In this document: positions 48,839 to 58,700 of the stretch, one piece after another
How positions within the stretch are numbered: the first letter of the stretch is position 1
Layout: each line of letters begins with the position of its first letter
Made by a program: the position numbers and the translations under genes
The notes under the pieces: model-generated
What the model saw: the letters and a program-made list of their open reading frames with translations, nothing else
What the model was told of the DNA's origin: nothing
Databases searched by the model: none
DNA from: MAG-121220-bin8 sp002700465
GTDB lineage: Bacteria > Bacteroidota > Bacteroidia > Flavobacteriales > Flavobacteriaceae
NCBI GenBank assembly: GCA_943789295.1
Contig: CALSTO010000001.1
Span: 558,001-622,000 of the forward strand
Length of the DNA: 64,000 nucleotides
Reading direction: 5' to 3'

Positions 48839-50224
48839 ATGATTGTAAAACAGATATACACAGGTTGTTTATTTCAAGGAGCTTATTACATTGAAAGTAA
48901 TGGTGAAGCTGCAGTTATTGATCCTTTGAGAGAAGTTTCTGAATACTTAAATTTAGCAAAATCTTCAAATTCTAAAATCAAATACATTTTTGAAACACAT
49001 TTTCATGCAGATTTTATTAGCGGCCATTTAACTTTATCTAAAAAAACAAATTCTCCAATAATATTTGGTCCAAATGCAAAGCCTTCCTTTGAATGTATTA
49101 TAGCTGAAGATAATCAAGTTTTTAAAATTGGAGATATTTCAATTACAGTGATACACACACCTGGACATACCCTTGAGAGCACATGTTTTTTATTAAAAGA
49201 TGAAAATGAGGTTCCATATTGCTTGTTTACAGGTGACACTCTTTTCTTGGGTGATGTTGGTAGACCAGATTTAGCACAAAAATCTTTAAATATTTCAAAA
49301 GAAGATTTAGCTGGAATTTTATTTGACTCTATTCAAAACAGAATATCAGTTTTGCCAAATAATATATTGATTTATCCTGCTCACGGAGCTGGATCTGCTT
49401 GCGGAAAAAATATGATGAAGGAAACGGTAGATACATTAGGAAATCAAAAAATTGTAAATTATGCTTTAAATGGTTCTTTAAGTAAAAATGAATTTATAAA
49501 AGAACTTACAAATGATCTTCCAAATCCACCAGTATATTTCCCATCAAATGTAAGGTTAAATCAAGAGGGGTATAATGATTTTGAAATAGTCTTAAAAAAT
49601 AGCCTTAATCCTTTAAATGTTGAAAAATTTAAGAATTTAATGAATTTAGAAGATGTTATAATTTTAGATGTTAGAAATCAAAATGAATTCAGACAGGGTT
49701 TTATTCCAGGATCTATTTTTATTGGTTTAAAAGGAAGTTTTGCACCATGGGTTGGTTCAATTATTAAAGATGTCAATACTAAGTTGTTATTAGTTTGTGA
49801 TAGGGGACTGGAAGAAGAGGCTATCTTAAGATTATCAAGAGTTGGATTTGATAATTGTTTAGGATACTTAGATGGAGGAATATCTTCATGGACAAATAGC
49901 AATAATTATGATACAATAGAATCTATTTCTGCAGATGATTTAAGCAAAATAATTGAACAAGTAAGTTTAATAGATGTGAGAAAAAGTGGTGAAAGATCAA
50001 ATGGTTATTTATATAATTCAAAACATGTTTCTTTAGATGACTTTCAAGATCAAATAAAAGAAATTGATAAAAATAATAATAACTATATTCATTGTGCTGG
50101 TGGTTATAGAAGTATGATAGCTTGTTCTATATTAAAAAGAAACGGCTATGACTCGGTAATTGATGTTAAAGGAGGATTTTCCTCAATAAGAAATTCAAAT
50201 TTTAAAATTATCAATAATGTATAA
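48839..50224 (+). CDS. CstB-like persulfide dioxygenase-rhodanese fusion
   Basis: A 461-residue cytosolic fusion. Residues 1-240 are an ETHE1-type metallo-beta-lactamase-fold domain with THFHAD at 53-58, the metal histidine in HTPGHT near 110, the aspartate in FTGDTLF near 136 and YPAHGAG near 183. Residues about 265-355 are a first rhodanese-like domain, and about 365-461 a second with the loop HCAGGYRS. The architecture matches CstB of Staphylococcus, which oxidises persulfides and yields thiosulfate. It overlaps the exported rhodanese gene by 8 bases. Confidence 0.87.
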   Translation: MIVKQIYTGCLFQGAYYIESNGEAAVIDPLREVSEYLNLAKSSNSKIKYIFETHFHADFISGHLTLSKKTNSPIIFGPNAKPSFECIIAEDNQVFKIGDISITVIHTPGHTLESTCFLLKDENEVPYCLFTGDTLFLGDVGRPDLAQKSLNISKEDLAGILFDSIQNRISVLPNNILIYPAHGAGSACGKNMMKETVDTLGNQKIVNYALNGSLSKNEFIKELTNDLPNPPVYFPSNVRLNQEGYNDFEIVLKNSLNPLNVEKFKNLMNLEDVIILDVRNQNEFRQGFIPGSIFIGLKGSFAPWVGSIIKDVNTKLLLVCDRGLEEEAILRLSRVGFDNCLGYLDGGISSWTNSNNYDTIESISADDLSKIIEQVSLIDVRKSGERSNGYLYNSKHVSLDDFQDQIKEIDKNNNNYIHCAGGYRSMIACSILKRNGYDSVIDVKGGFSSIRNSNFKIINNV

Positions 50225-50588
50225 ATATTTTTTTCTGTTACTTTTTCCTTTTTTAATCATATCTCAAGAAAACAACCAGGTTTATGAAGTCCTTAGTTAT
50301 GTTGATTTTAAAAACCAAATAAGTAATAATAAAGTTTTATTATTTGATGTGAGAACAATGGAAGAATATAATACTGGTCATTTAAAAGGTTCAGTGAATA
50401 TTGATTTTTATGAACAAGAGTTATTTAATAAATTTTTTAAAAAAGTTGAAAAATCTAAACCTATATATATATACTGCAGGTCTGGAAATCGAAGTAAAAA
50501 ATCATCTGAAAAATTAAAAGAACTTGGTTTTGTTAAAGTCTATGATCTTAAAGGCGGATATAAAAATTGGATAATAAAAAGCAATTAG
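50217..50588 (+). CDS. Exported single-domain rhodanese
   Basis: A 123-residue protein with a signal peptide (about residues 1-16, ending LIISQ) and one rhodanese domain: DVRTMEEYNTGHLKGSVNID and the active loop YCRSGNRS with the catalytic cysteine near residue 86. It is likely periplasmic and transfers sulfane sulfur. Its start overlaps the CstB-like gene by 8 bases, so both probably act on reduced sulfur, one outside and one inside. Its stop interlocks with that of the opposing methyltransferase over 4 bases. Confidence 0.88.
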   Translation: MYKYFFLLLFPFLIISQENNQVYEVLSYVDFKNQISNNKVLLFDVRTMEEYNTGHLKGSVNIDFYEQELFNKFFKKVEKSKPIYIYCRSGNRSKKSSEKLKELGFVKVYDLKGGYKNWIIKSN

Positions 50589-51202
50589 TTTTTTGTGGCA
50601 GAAATAATTAATGTTCCTTTCCACTCATTTTTTTCACCCTCTCTCCAGCTTACGATATTTTTAAAACCTGCTTTACTCACTATATTTTTCCACTCTTGAG
50701 TTGAAAGTAATGTCATAGTGTCAACATTGGTTTTTTCTGCCCAATTATGAGATGTTTTATTTTCATAATAAAAATCAATTCCCATTATAAATTTCCCATT
50801 CTTATTCAACCAATTTTCATAAATATTTGTTAATACAATTAATGGATCTTTGAAATAGTAAAAAACTTCCATTGAATGAACTACATCTTTTTTCTGATTA
50901 GGTTTCCAAACAGAAATTTCTGCACATTCATATTTGCTTATTTTATCAATACGTTTAGCTTTATTAATCATTTTAATAGATCCGTCCACGCCTAAAGCAC
51001 TAAAACAAGAATCCATTTCAGAAACCATTTTCACAACCCAACCGTTTCCACACCCAGCATCAATAAAAGTAAAATCATTAAGCCCTTTTAAAACATTATT
51101 TAACATAGCTTTTACAGACTTTGAATGGTTTTTTTTCATGCCATCATCTTTTCCAAGGTCTACCCAGTCAGAAAATATTTCAATTGGAGATTTTTTTGTC
51201 AT
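50585..51202 (-). CDS. Class I SAM-dependent methyltransferase
   Basis: A 205-residue methyltransferase with motif I DAGCGNGWV beginning at Asp48, LGVDGSIKM for strand 2 and DVVHSMEVFYYF for motif IV. The substrate is unknown; the FYYF segment and C-terminal EWKGTLIISA suggest a small-molecule enzyme. It overlaps the upstream YwaF-like gene by 4 bases. Confidence 0.82.
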   Translation of the reverse strand: MTKKSPIEIFSDWVDLGKDDGMKKNHSKSVKAMLNNVLKGLNDFTFIDAGCGNGWVVKMVSEMDSCFSALGVDGSIKMINKAKRIDKISKYECAEISVWKPNQKKDVVHSMEVFYYFKDPLIVLTNIYENWLNKNGKFIMGIDFYYENKTSHNWAEKTNVDTMTLLSTQEWKNIVSKAGFKNIVSWREGEKNEWKGTLIISATKN

Positions 51203-51912
51203 ATTTTTTTTCTAGTAAAAATAAAATAAGTCAAATAAAATAAAACTATAATTATTATTTCCCAGTTTACTATGTAGTAAGGCCAATCACCAAATACTAA
51301 TGGGTTTTTAATATTAGGAGCTTCGTACAAGTACATATAATTTGAATCCGATCCAATTAAAAAGTTTAATGGTAATATAATAATCATTAAAATATTTAAA
51401 ATACCGAATGTTCTAAGCCACGAATACTTTGAAAGTTTATAGTCTAGATTATAAAACATATAAAGAGGAACAAGCATTATTGTTCCATGACTTACGTAAT
51501 AGCTTATATACATAAACCATCCACCATCATAATAGTTAAGTTGTGGAGTTAATATAGATATTAACCCACCAAGAAAGCCACAGTAAAAAAGAAATTCAAA
51601 TACTTTTTTATTTATTTTAATAAATAGTATAGAACAAACAATTAGATTTGAAAATGAGCATAAATGTAGAGGAAGATCTTCTTCAATTCTCCAATTACCA
51701 TTTATAGCATCGATTATGTGGTCATAACCAGTAGAGATAATTGCAATTGAACAGATTATTTTAATTATTAAAAGGTTTTTAGTTTTATCTAAATTTCTTC
51801 CTAGGATCAAAATTATAATAAAAAGAAGTGCTGTTATTGCAATATTTCTTAAACCCTCATAAGAATTAAAATCAATAATATAATGAGGATTTTGTATTAC
51901 TTCTATTATCAT
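51199..51912 (-). CDS. YwaF/TIGR02206 family integral membrane protein
   Basis: A 237-residue protein with about six or seven membrane segments. Conserved features of this family are LPLHLCSFSNL near residue 82, SYYVSHGTIM near 138 and NPLVFGDWPYYI near 203. The function of the family is unknown. It is coupled to the downstream methyltransferase by an ATGA overlap. Confidence 0.8.
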   Translation of the reverse strand: MIIEVIQNPHYIIDFNSYEGLRNIAITALLFIIILILGRNLDKTKNLLIIKIICSIAIISTGYDHIIDAINGNWRIEEDLPLHLCSFSNLIVCSILFIKINKKVFEFLFYCGFLGGLISILTPQLNYYDGGWFMYISYYVSHGTIMLVPLYMFYNLDYKLSKYSWLRTFGILNILMIIILPLNFLIGSDSNYMYLYEAPNIKNPLVFGDWPYYIVNWEIIIIVLFYLTYFIFTRKKI

Positions 51913-51934
51913 ATAATTAAGTTAAGGAAAAAAA

Positions 51935-52759
51935 CTAGATTTTTAACTTTAACAATCTAGCATGTTTTGAACTGCTTTCGTCTTCAGATGAAATCCAAAA
52001 ATTATTTCTATCTATAATTTTAATTGCCTCTACTTGTGTTTTACCAATTGGAATTTCATAAGTTTCGATTTGATGCTTTTTATTTTTCAAAGAGAAATCT
52101 TTAATAAGAATTAGGTAGTATTTCTTAAAATTAATAGTCGAAGTCAGGGCAAGTAATTTCAATTCATTATTGTAATCAGATCCAGTCACAATTGACTTGA
52201 CATCTATTGATGAAATTTTTTTTGCTTCATAATTTCCTCCAGTTTTGGGAAGAGAATAAGCCTCGGTAATTTTTTTAAGTTTGTTTTTTGTAAAAATTAT
52301 TAGATCATCATTAATAGAAACAATTCCCTCAGCATCATACTGTGACTTACTATATATAGTATTAAACTTTTTCTGTTCTGGATATAAAAAGTTTATTAAC
52401 TCAACTTTTTCATTTAAAGATTTTTTAATTGGTATTTTAATTATTGATAAATTTTTTCTTGTATCAAAATTATTACCCATGTTAGCAACATATATAAACT
52501 CATCATCTTTTGTAACATCTTCCCAATCATTGTTTTTAACGCCTGAAATCTTTCTAGTTTCGACTATTTCCCCTTTTTTATTTAAATAATATAATACAGG
52601 TTCACCTCCTGAGTCATTGTGGGTAATCAACATATTGTCAATAATTTCTAAACCGGATGTTTCTTCAATTGTATTCGAAAGAGGGTAATCTTTTAAAATC
52701 TTTTGAGAATTTATAAATTGAATTTGAATTAACAGAATTAACGCCAATAGTTTTTTCAT
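51935..52759 (-). CDS. Exported beta-propeller-like protein of unknown function
   Basis: A 274-residue protein with a signal peptide (about residues 1-18, ending INSQ). Regular beta-strand repeats with turns (EETSGLEIIDNMLITHNDSG, NNDWEDVTKDDEFIYVANMG, QYDAEGIVSINDDLIIFTKN, QVEAIKIIDRNNFWISSEDE) suggest a six-bladed propeller related to SdiA-regulated or phytase-like exported proteins. Acidic turns could bind calcium. No catalytic residues can be assigned. It lies 21 bases downstream of the hypothetical gene at 52781-53458 on the same strand. Confidence 0.7.
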   Translation of the reverse strand: MKKLLALILLIQIQFINSQKILKDYPLSNTIEETSGLEIIDNMLITHNDSGGEPVLYYLNKKGEIVETRKISGVKNNDWEDVTKDDEFIYVANMGNNFDTRKNLSIIKIPIKKSLNEKVELINFLYPEQKKFNTIYSKSQYDAEGIVSINDDLIIFTKNKLKKITEAYSLPKTGGNYEAKKISSIDVKSIVTGSDYNNELKLLALTSTINFKKYYLILIKDFSLKNKKHQIETYEIPIGKTQVEAIKIIDRNNFWISSEDESSSKHARLLKLKI

Positions 52760-52780
52760 TTATTAATAAATTTGTTAAGA

Positions 52781-53458
52781 TTAATTTAAGACAAATTGGT
52801 CTTTAAATTTGTCAAATAATAGTTTTAGATCTTTTGAATCCCTAACATTAATTTTATTTGATTTAATAAAAGATTTAACTTTTTTCTGAACAGACTTACT
52901 AAACAATGCTATAATAGCTTTTTTAGTAGATTTTAACTGACTGATTTTGTTATTTACAACTACGTTAAGCATATTTGCTTTTCTGTACCTTAAATTAGGT
53001 TTATCTTCAATTCCAGGTTGGTATTTTGGTTGAATTGCTTCAACAAAATGAGATTTTAAAATTATAAATCTATCATTTTTAGTAATTAGCTCATAGAATT
53101 TAGAATTAAAAACAATAAATCTGTGATTCGCAAAAACAATTGACTCTGCCTTATCTGTAGATAATGCAAAAAAATCTTCTCCACTTTTGAATTCAAAATT
53201 GTCTTTTCGAATATTATAATTTACTTTAACCCTCAAAGCTCGTTCTGAATCAGAAAGTTTGATATTAGCTTCATTAGGAGTTTTGAAAAAATAGTAGGAA
53301 CCGTCAATTTCACCGGAACTTTCTATTTTCTCTAAATTCACTTCGTTGATTATATTTTGTAGAAGTGCTATTGAATTGGTAACATTTCCTTGAGAATTTT
53401 GACCAACTAAAAAATTGAGAGGAAATATTAATAATAATATTATAATTTTACTTTTCAT
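52781..53458 (-). CDS. Hypothetical exported protein
   Basis: A 225-residue protein with a clear signal peptide (about residues 1-19, ending LVGQN). The mature part has a predicted mixed alpha/beta core (residues 30-150), with strands such as GSYYFFKTP, RALRVKVNYN, FIVFNSKFYELI and FIILKSHFVEAI, and a strongly basic helical C-terminus (150-225, many Lys). I do not recognise the family. It is divergent from the ADP-ribosylglycohydrolase gene, 34 bases apart. Confidence 0.6.
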   Translation of the reverse strand: MKSKIIILLLIFPLNFLVGQNSQGNVTNSIALLQNIINEVNLEKIESSGEIDGSYYFFKTPNEANIKLSDSERALRVKVNYNIRKDNFEFKSGEDFFALSTDKAESIVFANHRFIVFNSKFYELITKNDRFIILKSHFVEAIQPKYQPGIEDKPNLRYRKANMLNVVVNNKISQLKSTKKAIIALFSKSVQKKVKSFIKSNKINVRDSKDLKLLFDKFKDQFVLN

Positions 53459-53492
53459 TTAGCCAAGATAATAAAACTCATCTATTAATTAC

Positions 53493-54788
53493 ATGTCAAA
53501 AATTAATTTCATTTTTTCAATTTTATTTTCATTTTTTCTAATTTCATGTGATGACTCTAAAATTAATAGAACAGATTTTTTTGAGATTGATAAAAAAGAA
53601 TATTTAGATAAACTCGAAGGCTTTTGGCTGGGTCAATCTATAGCTAATTGGACTGGTTTGATTACTGAAATGGATAAAATTGGAAATATTGGTCAAATAA
53701 AAACCGGAAAATTTTATACTAGACACAATTGGGGAGGCAAAGATGAAACAAACATATGGTCATCTGAAACTTCAAATAATGAAATAAATTTTGTCTTTAG
53801 AGAAAAAGGTGAAATATGGGGTTCTGATGATGACACTGACATTGAATACATGTACCAAGAGTTGTTGTTTCAAAGTAATCAAACTATATTGAGTCCTCAA
53901 GATATACGAGACGGTTGGCTTAAACATATCAAAATTGAAGAAGAAAATTTTCTCTGGGTTTCTAATCAAAAAGCCTTTGATTTAATGAACGAAGGATTGC
54001 TGCCACCTAAAACTAGCGACCCGAGGTTTAATGAGCATTTTGATATGATAGATGCTCAGCTTACTACCGAAATTTTTGGTTTACTATCACCAATAAATTA
54101 CAAATATGCTCTCAAAATGTCTAACCTTCCAGTGAGAACAACTGGTAGGGGTGATGCTGCATTAATTTCAGAGTTTTATATAATAATACATTCTTTAGCT
54201 TCCACAATTAATAAAAGTAAACCACTTGAGAAAGAACTTATTAGAATTTCTGATTTGGCTAGTGAAATTTTAAATAATAATTCATATTCATTTAAAATGT
54301 ATGACTATGTTAAATCGAATTTTGAATCTGGAATAACATGGGAACAAACACGGGATTCAATTTACCAAAGATATCAAGTTGATCAAAAAGATGGATACGA
54401 TATTACATCAAGAAACTTGTATTGTAACGGATGTTTTGCTTCAGGAATCAATTTTGCTTCTAGTCTTGTAAGTTATTTCTATGGAAAGGGGGACTTTAAA
54501 GAGACTATTAAAATAGCAACTCTGTCAGGTTGGGATTCGGATAATCCTGCCTCAACATGGGGAGGATTGTTAGGTTTTATTCATGGTAAAGATGAAATTG
54601 AAAAAATATTTAATAAATCTATGTCTTCTACTTATAATATCCATCGGACTAGGCAAAATTTTAAAAACAATGGAATAGATGATTTTAGAAATATGTCTAT
54701 GAAAGGAACGGATATAGTGGATAATGTGGTTGAAAAAACAGGTGGAATTGTTGATCAAAAAAATAACAAATGGCTAATTAAAAATTAA
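53493..54788 (+). CDS. ADP-ribosylglycohydrolase family lipoprotein
   Basis: A 431-residue protein with lipobox LISC (Cys19), so predicted to be anchored outside the cytoplasm. The fold is ADP-ribosylglycohydrolase-like: EGFWLGQSIANW near 42-53, an acidic metal site SDDDTD at 111-116, TGRGDAAL near 217 and the late metal site GWDSDNPAS at 346-354. Known family members remove ADP-ribose from proteins in the cytosol; an exported version probably acts on a different N-glycoside or nucleoside-like substrate. Its stop abuts that of the opposing sugar isomerase-like gene exactly. Confidence 0.85.
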   Translation: MSKINFIFSILFSFFLISCDDSKINRTDFFEIDKKEYLDKLEGFWLGQSIANWTGLITEMDKIGNIGQIKTGKFYTRHNWGGKDETNIWSSETSNNEINFVFREKGEIWGSDDDTDIEYMYQELLFQSNQTILSPQDIRDGWLKHIKIEEENFLWVSNQKAFDLMNEGLLPPKTSDPRFNEHFDMIDAQLTTEIFGLLSPINYKYALKMSNLPVRTTGRGDAALISEFYIIIHSLASTINKSKPLEKELIRISDLASEILNNNSYSFKMYDYVKSNFESGITWEQTRDSIYQRYQVDQKDGYDITSRNLYCNGCFASGINFASSLVSYFYGKGDFKETIKIATLSGWDSDNPASTWGGLLGFIHGKDEIEKIFNKSMSSTYNIHRTRQNFKNNGIDDFRNMSMKGTDIVDNVVEKTGGIVDQKNNKWLIKN

Positions 54789-55700
54789 TTACAAATATCT
54801 TTCTAACAAAGATTTAGTTTTATAAATTCCGTCATATTCACCAGTAATTAGACCTTCGTATTCTATTCCAAAGTAGCCGTCGTAATCAAATTCTTTTGTA
54901 ATATTTATTATTTTTTTAAAATCTATTGTGCTTTCCTCGCCATTAGAATCAAAATCATAGGACTTGGCACTAACAGCTTTTGCATAAGGCATTAATTCTC
55001 TCATTCCTTGATACTTGTCATATTCGTTAATACATCTACTAAAATAATTTTCTGGATCAATTTTTTCTATACAAAAATTTCCAAAATCAGGAAGAGTTCC
55101 ACAATTATCTAAGTTAACATTTTTCATCACACTTGATAAAAATTTAGCATTTGAACTAAGTCCTCCGTGATTTTCAACGATAATATTTATTTTGTCTTTT
55201 TTTGCAATCAAGCAAAGCTGCGTTAAAGATTTTGAAGAATACTCAATCCATTTATCCTTATTTTTTTCTCCATTTAAATTAACTCTAATGGAGTGACACC
55301 CTAAATTGTATGCCATTTCAATCCATTTTTTATGATTATCAATTGAATTCTGTCTTTTATTCTTATTTTTTGAAGCTAAATCACCTTCACCATCTACCAT
55401 TATTAAGAGATTCTTAATTCCGTTATTTTTCGAATTGTTAAGTAGTGTTTTTGTAACCATACTAATTGGTTTTGTTTCTAATTCGTTCCAGTATAAAGAG
55501 GAGACATATTCGACAGCTTCAAACCCCATTTCACGAGCTTTAATTGAAAAATCATTAGGAGACAATTCTTTATTTATTTTAATTGCTCTGTGAAGCGACC
55601 ATTGAGCGAGAGAAATCTTTTTTCTAGTAATTTGTGATCCGTTGAATGCTAAACCTAACGTTCCAAGTGCTATTATTTGATTAAAATTTCTTCTTTTCAT
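54789..55700 (-). CDS. Sugar phosphate isomerase/epimerase-like TIM barrel with possible Tat signal
   Basis: A 303-residue AP-endonuclease-2-type TIM barrel. The start MKRRNFNQIIALGTLGLAF resembles a twin-arginine signal, as often seen in this family in Bacteroidota. Likely metal ligands include the Glu in IIVENHGG near 177, the Asp in TLPDFGNF near 203 and the Glu in FGIEYEG near 282. The exact substrate is unknown; relatives act on sugars such as xylose or inositol derivatives. It lies 7 bases downstream of the ABC-M1 fusion. Confidence 0.8.
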   Translation of the reverse strand: MKRRNFNQIIALGTLGLAFNGSQITRKKISLAQWSLHRAIKINKELSPNDFSIKAREMGFEAVEYVSSLYWNELETKPISMVTKTLLNNSKNNGIKNLLIMVDGEGDLASKNKNKRQNSIDNHKKWIEMAYNLGCHSIRVNLNGEKNKDKWIEYSSKSLTQLCLIAKKDKINIIVENHGGLSSNAKFLSSVMKNVNLDNCGTLPDFGNFCIEKIDPENYFSRCINEYDKYQGMRELMPYAKAVSAKSYDFDSNGEESTIDFKKIINITKEFDYDGYFGIEYEGLITGEYDGIYKTKSLLERYL

Positions 55701-55707
55701 TTAAAAT

Positions 55708-58700
55708 TTACTTTTCAATTTTCTTCCTGTTATCTTCAGAATTTGTATCAATTAGTTTGTTGTATGGATCAACACCAACTTCCTTTGGTTCTTTGTCGAC
55801 AATAATAGATACTTTATTATGAATTGAAGAAATCTTATGTTTTTTAAGATATAATTCAGTTTCGTTTTCATCATCGTCCTCTCCAAATATTCCAATATCA
55901 ACATAATCTTCTAAAAATACAGAGTACTCAGGCTTTTTCATATCATCAGTTTGATAAGTTATGGAATCTCTTTCTTGTTCCCCATAAAATGCTCTACCTT
56001 TTTCATTATTTCTGTATTTACTTACTTTAAATTCAATATCAACTTTATATTTTCCATTATCTAATTTTTGAGATTTTGTTTCTACAACTCTGTTTTGATA
56101 AAGTGTAATGGTTTCAAACATATCTTTAATCAAATAACTTAAAGAGTCCGGCGTAACTTCTTTGATATGGTTAACCATATCTATAGAAGTTGTGTAAGGT
56201 GGTTCTTGGAAAGCTACTTTTTTTACATATTTACTTAAAGCTTTATTAAGTGTCTTTTCTCCAATGTAATCACTCAGAGCATAAAACACTAAAGATCCTT
56301 TTTGGTAATGAATATAGCCTTGTCCATCATTGTACATAAGTGCATTTTCTCTCTTTCTTTCAAAAGTTCTTGATGTTAAATACTCATCTAAAGATCTTTT
56401 TAAGAATTTTCTCATTTTTTTCTTACCATTTACCTGCTCAATTACTTTTAATGAAACGTATTCTGATAAACTTTCAGAGAGCATAGTAGCACCCAATACA
56501 TCAGCTCCTATTACTTGATGTGCCCACCACTGATGAGCTACTTCGTGCACACTAACAAAAAAGGCATAATCGTTACCACCATCTTCTGAATCATCAACTT
56601 TTGCTATAAATCCAATGTCTTCAGAAAATGGAACAGTATTTGGAAAAGATTGCGCGAATCCTCCAGCTGTTCTTGGGAACTCTATTATTCTTAATTGTCT
56701 GTGTTGGTAGGGGCTAAAGTTAGTAGAACAGTATTCAAGGGCTGCTTTCATACCTTTCATCATCCGATCTAAGTTATAGTCATGATCTTTGTGGTAGTAT
56801 ATTTCAAGTTTTACATCGTTCCATTGATCTTGAATAACCTCGTACTTTCCAGAATTAAACGCATAAAAGTTTAAAATTTTACTATCCATTTTATAGTGAA
56901 AATATCTTCTGTCTCCATCAATCCATTCTTTTTGTAAATAACCAGGAGCAATAGCAATTTGATCTTTTGAAGTACTAACAGTAGCTTCAAAATCAATCCA
57001 ATCTGCATCTTTAGATATATAAGTATTTCCTAAAGCAGTGGAGTCTGAAGGATGAGGCTTTAATTTATTTGGAGGAAGATCATACTTCTCTCTGGTTTTA
57101 TCATCTGTAAGTTCTCCGCCAGGATATCCAAAAGTTGGGAAAAGTCTATTATTTATAAACGTACCATTGCTTACAACTGAGGAATTTTTTCTAATTCTTG
57201 TGTTTGGTTTGTTTTTCACCGAAAATGATAATTTTAAACTATCACCTGGGTACAAAGGTTTTTTTAATCTATATATGTCAAAATTATAAAGAGTATCCTC
57301 AAGAACAAGGTCAGTTTCTTTATTGAATTTAAAAGTACTTATAGCGTCGTTGTGATTTAAAAACAAACTGTCTATTGTATTAGATGTTTTATTTACCATA
57401 GAATAAGTTCCACTAGCATCAGCATCCAAGCTGTTGGGATAAATATTTACATCAACATTTACTGAAACTATTCTTGGTTGATCATAATTTTCATATTTTT
57501 TATATTTCTTTTCCCATTCAACGGTTTCTAATTCTCTTTCTTTTGATGATGTTCTCTCATTTAAAACATTTGTCTCATAATAAATATATCCTCCTGAGCT
57601 TAAAAATATCAGCATGAATAAGGCTAAAAATTTAGGATATTTTCCTTTGAGTCTTGATCCAGCTATTGAGAATCTTTCTCTGAGGTTTGAAGGTAATCCC
57701 CTGTAGTAGAATAAGTATGTTAATATATAAAATACTAAACCAAGTGACAGCCAATATATTTTGTAAAGGAAAAATCTATTAAGTGAACTTCCATAACCGT
57801 CCATATCTGAGTATGAAAATCCAGTACCAGCATTGTATTTAAAAATTGATTGTTCAACACCAGCTAAGCTTAATAGAGGTATTCCGATAAAAAGAACAAT
57901 CATTATAAAAAAACCAACAAGTCTTTCAGTTGTTAATGTAATAATTAGAAATGAAAGGAGTGCCCATATTACATATGAGATAAGAGATAAAATAATTAAT
58001 TCATATAGATAGTGACCTATTTCAAAATCATAGTATCCGCTGTAAGTTTGAAATAATATTCCTGAAATCATTACGAGGGAAAGTAAAACCAATTGCATTT
58101 TTACAATGGCTATAAACTTAGAACCAAGAAAAATCCAATTTGGGGTAGGAGTAGTATCTATTAACTGATTAATATTTGAGTTCCTTGATCTGTGTAATAA
58201 ATTTGAAGCAAATAAAAATGTGGAAACATTTATAAATAAAGTAAAGGTAGCTCCTGCTTGTAGCATTTTCCATGTTCTTGGATATGTTGGAGTTCCAAAT
58301 ACATTTCCAAGCTCTGATAATCCAATGAGGTTAAATAATAAAGCAAGAATTACAATAATAACAAATGACCAATTTCTGATGATGTATTGAAAATCAATAT
58401 TTGATAAACTCCAAAGCTTTTTTAAATCATTTTTTATACTAAAATCTAAGTTAAATTTAGGAAGATTGATTTTAGTTATTCCTCCAAAATTAGATTTCGT
58501 TAATCTCTTAGAGTCTTTTTTGCTGAACGAGAAAGTAAAAGCGTTCTGACTGAAACTAAAAATTTTGTAAATAGACAATAGAACAAATGATCCTAATGCA
58601 ATAAAAATTAACCTATTGTAAATAACTAGCTCGGCAAGTGGTAAGTACAATTCGTTTTGCTCTGAAACCGTCCAATATCTTGTGTAGTAATTTGATGCTG

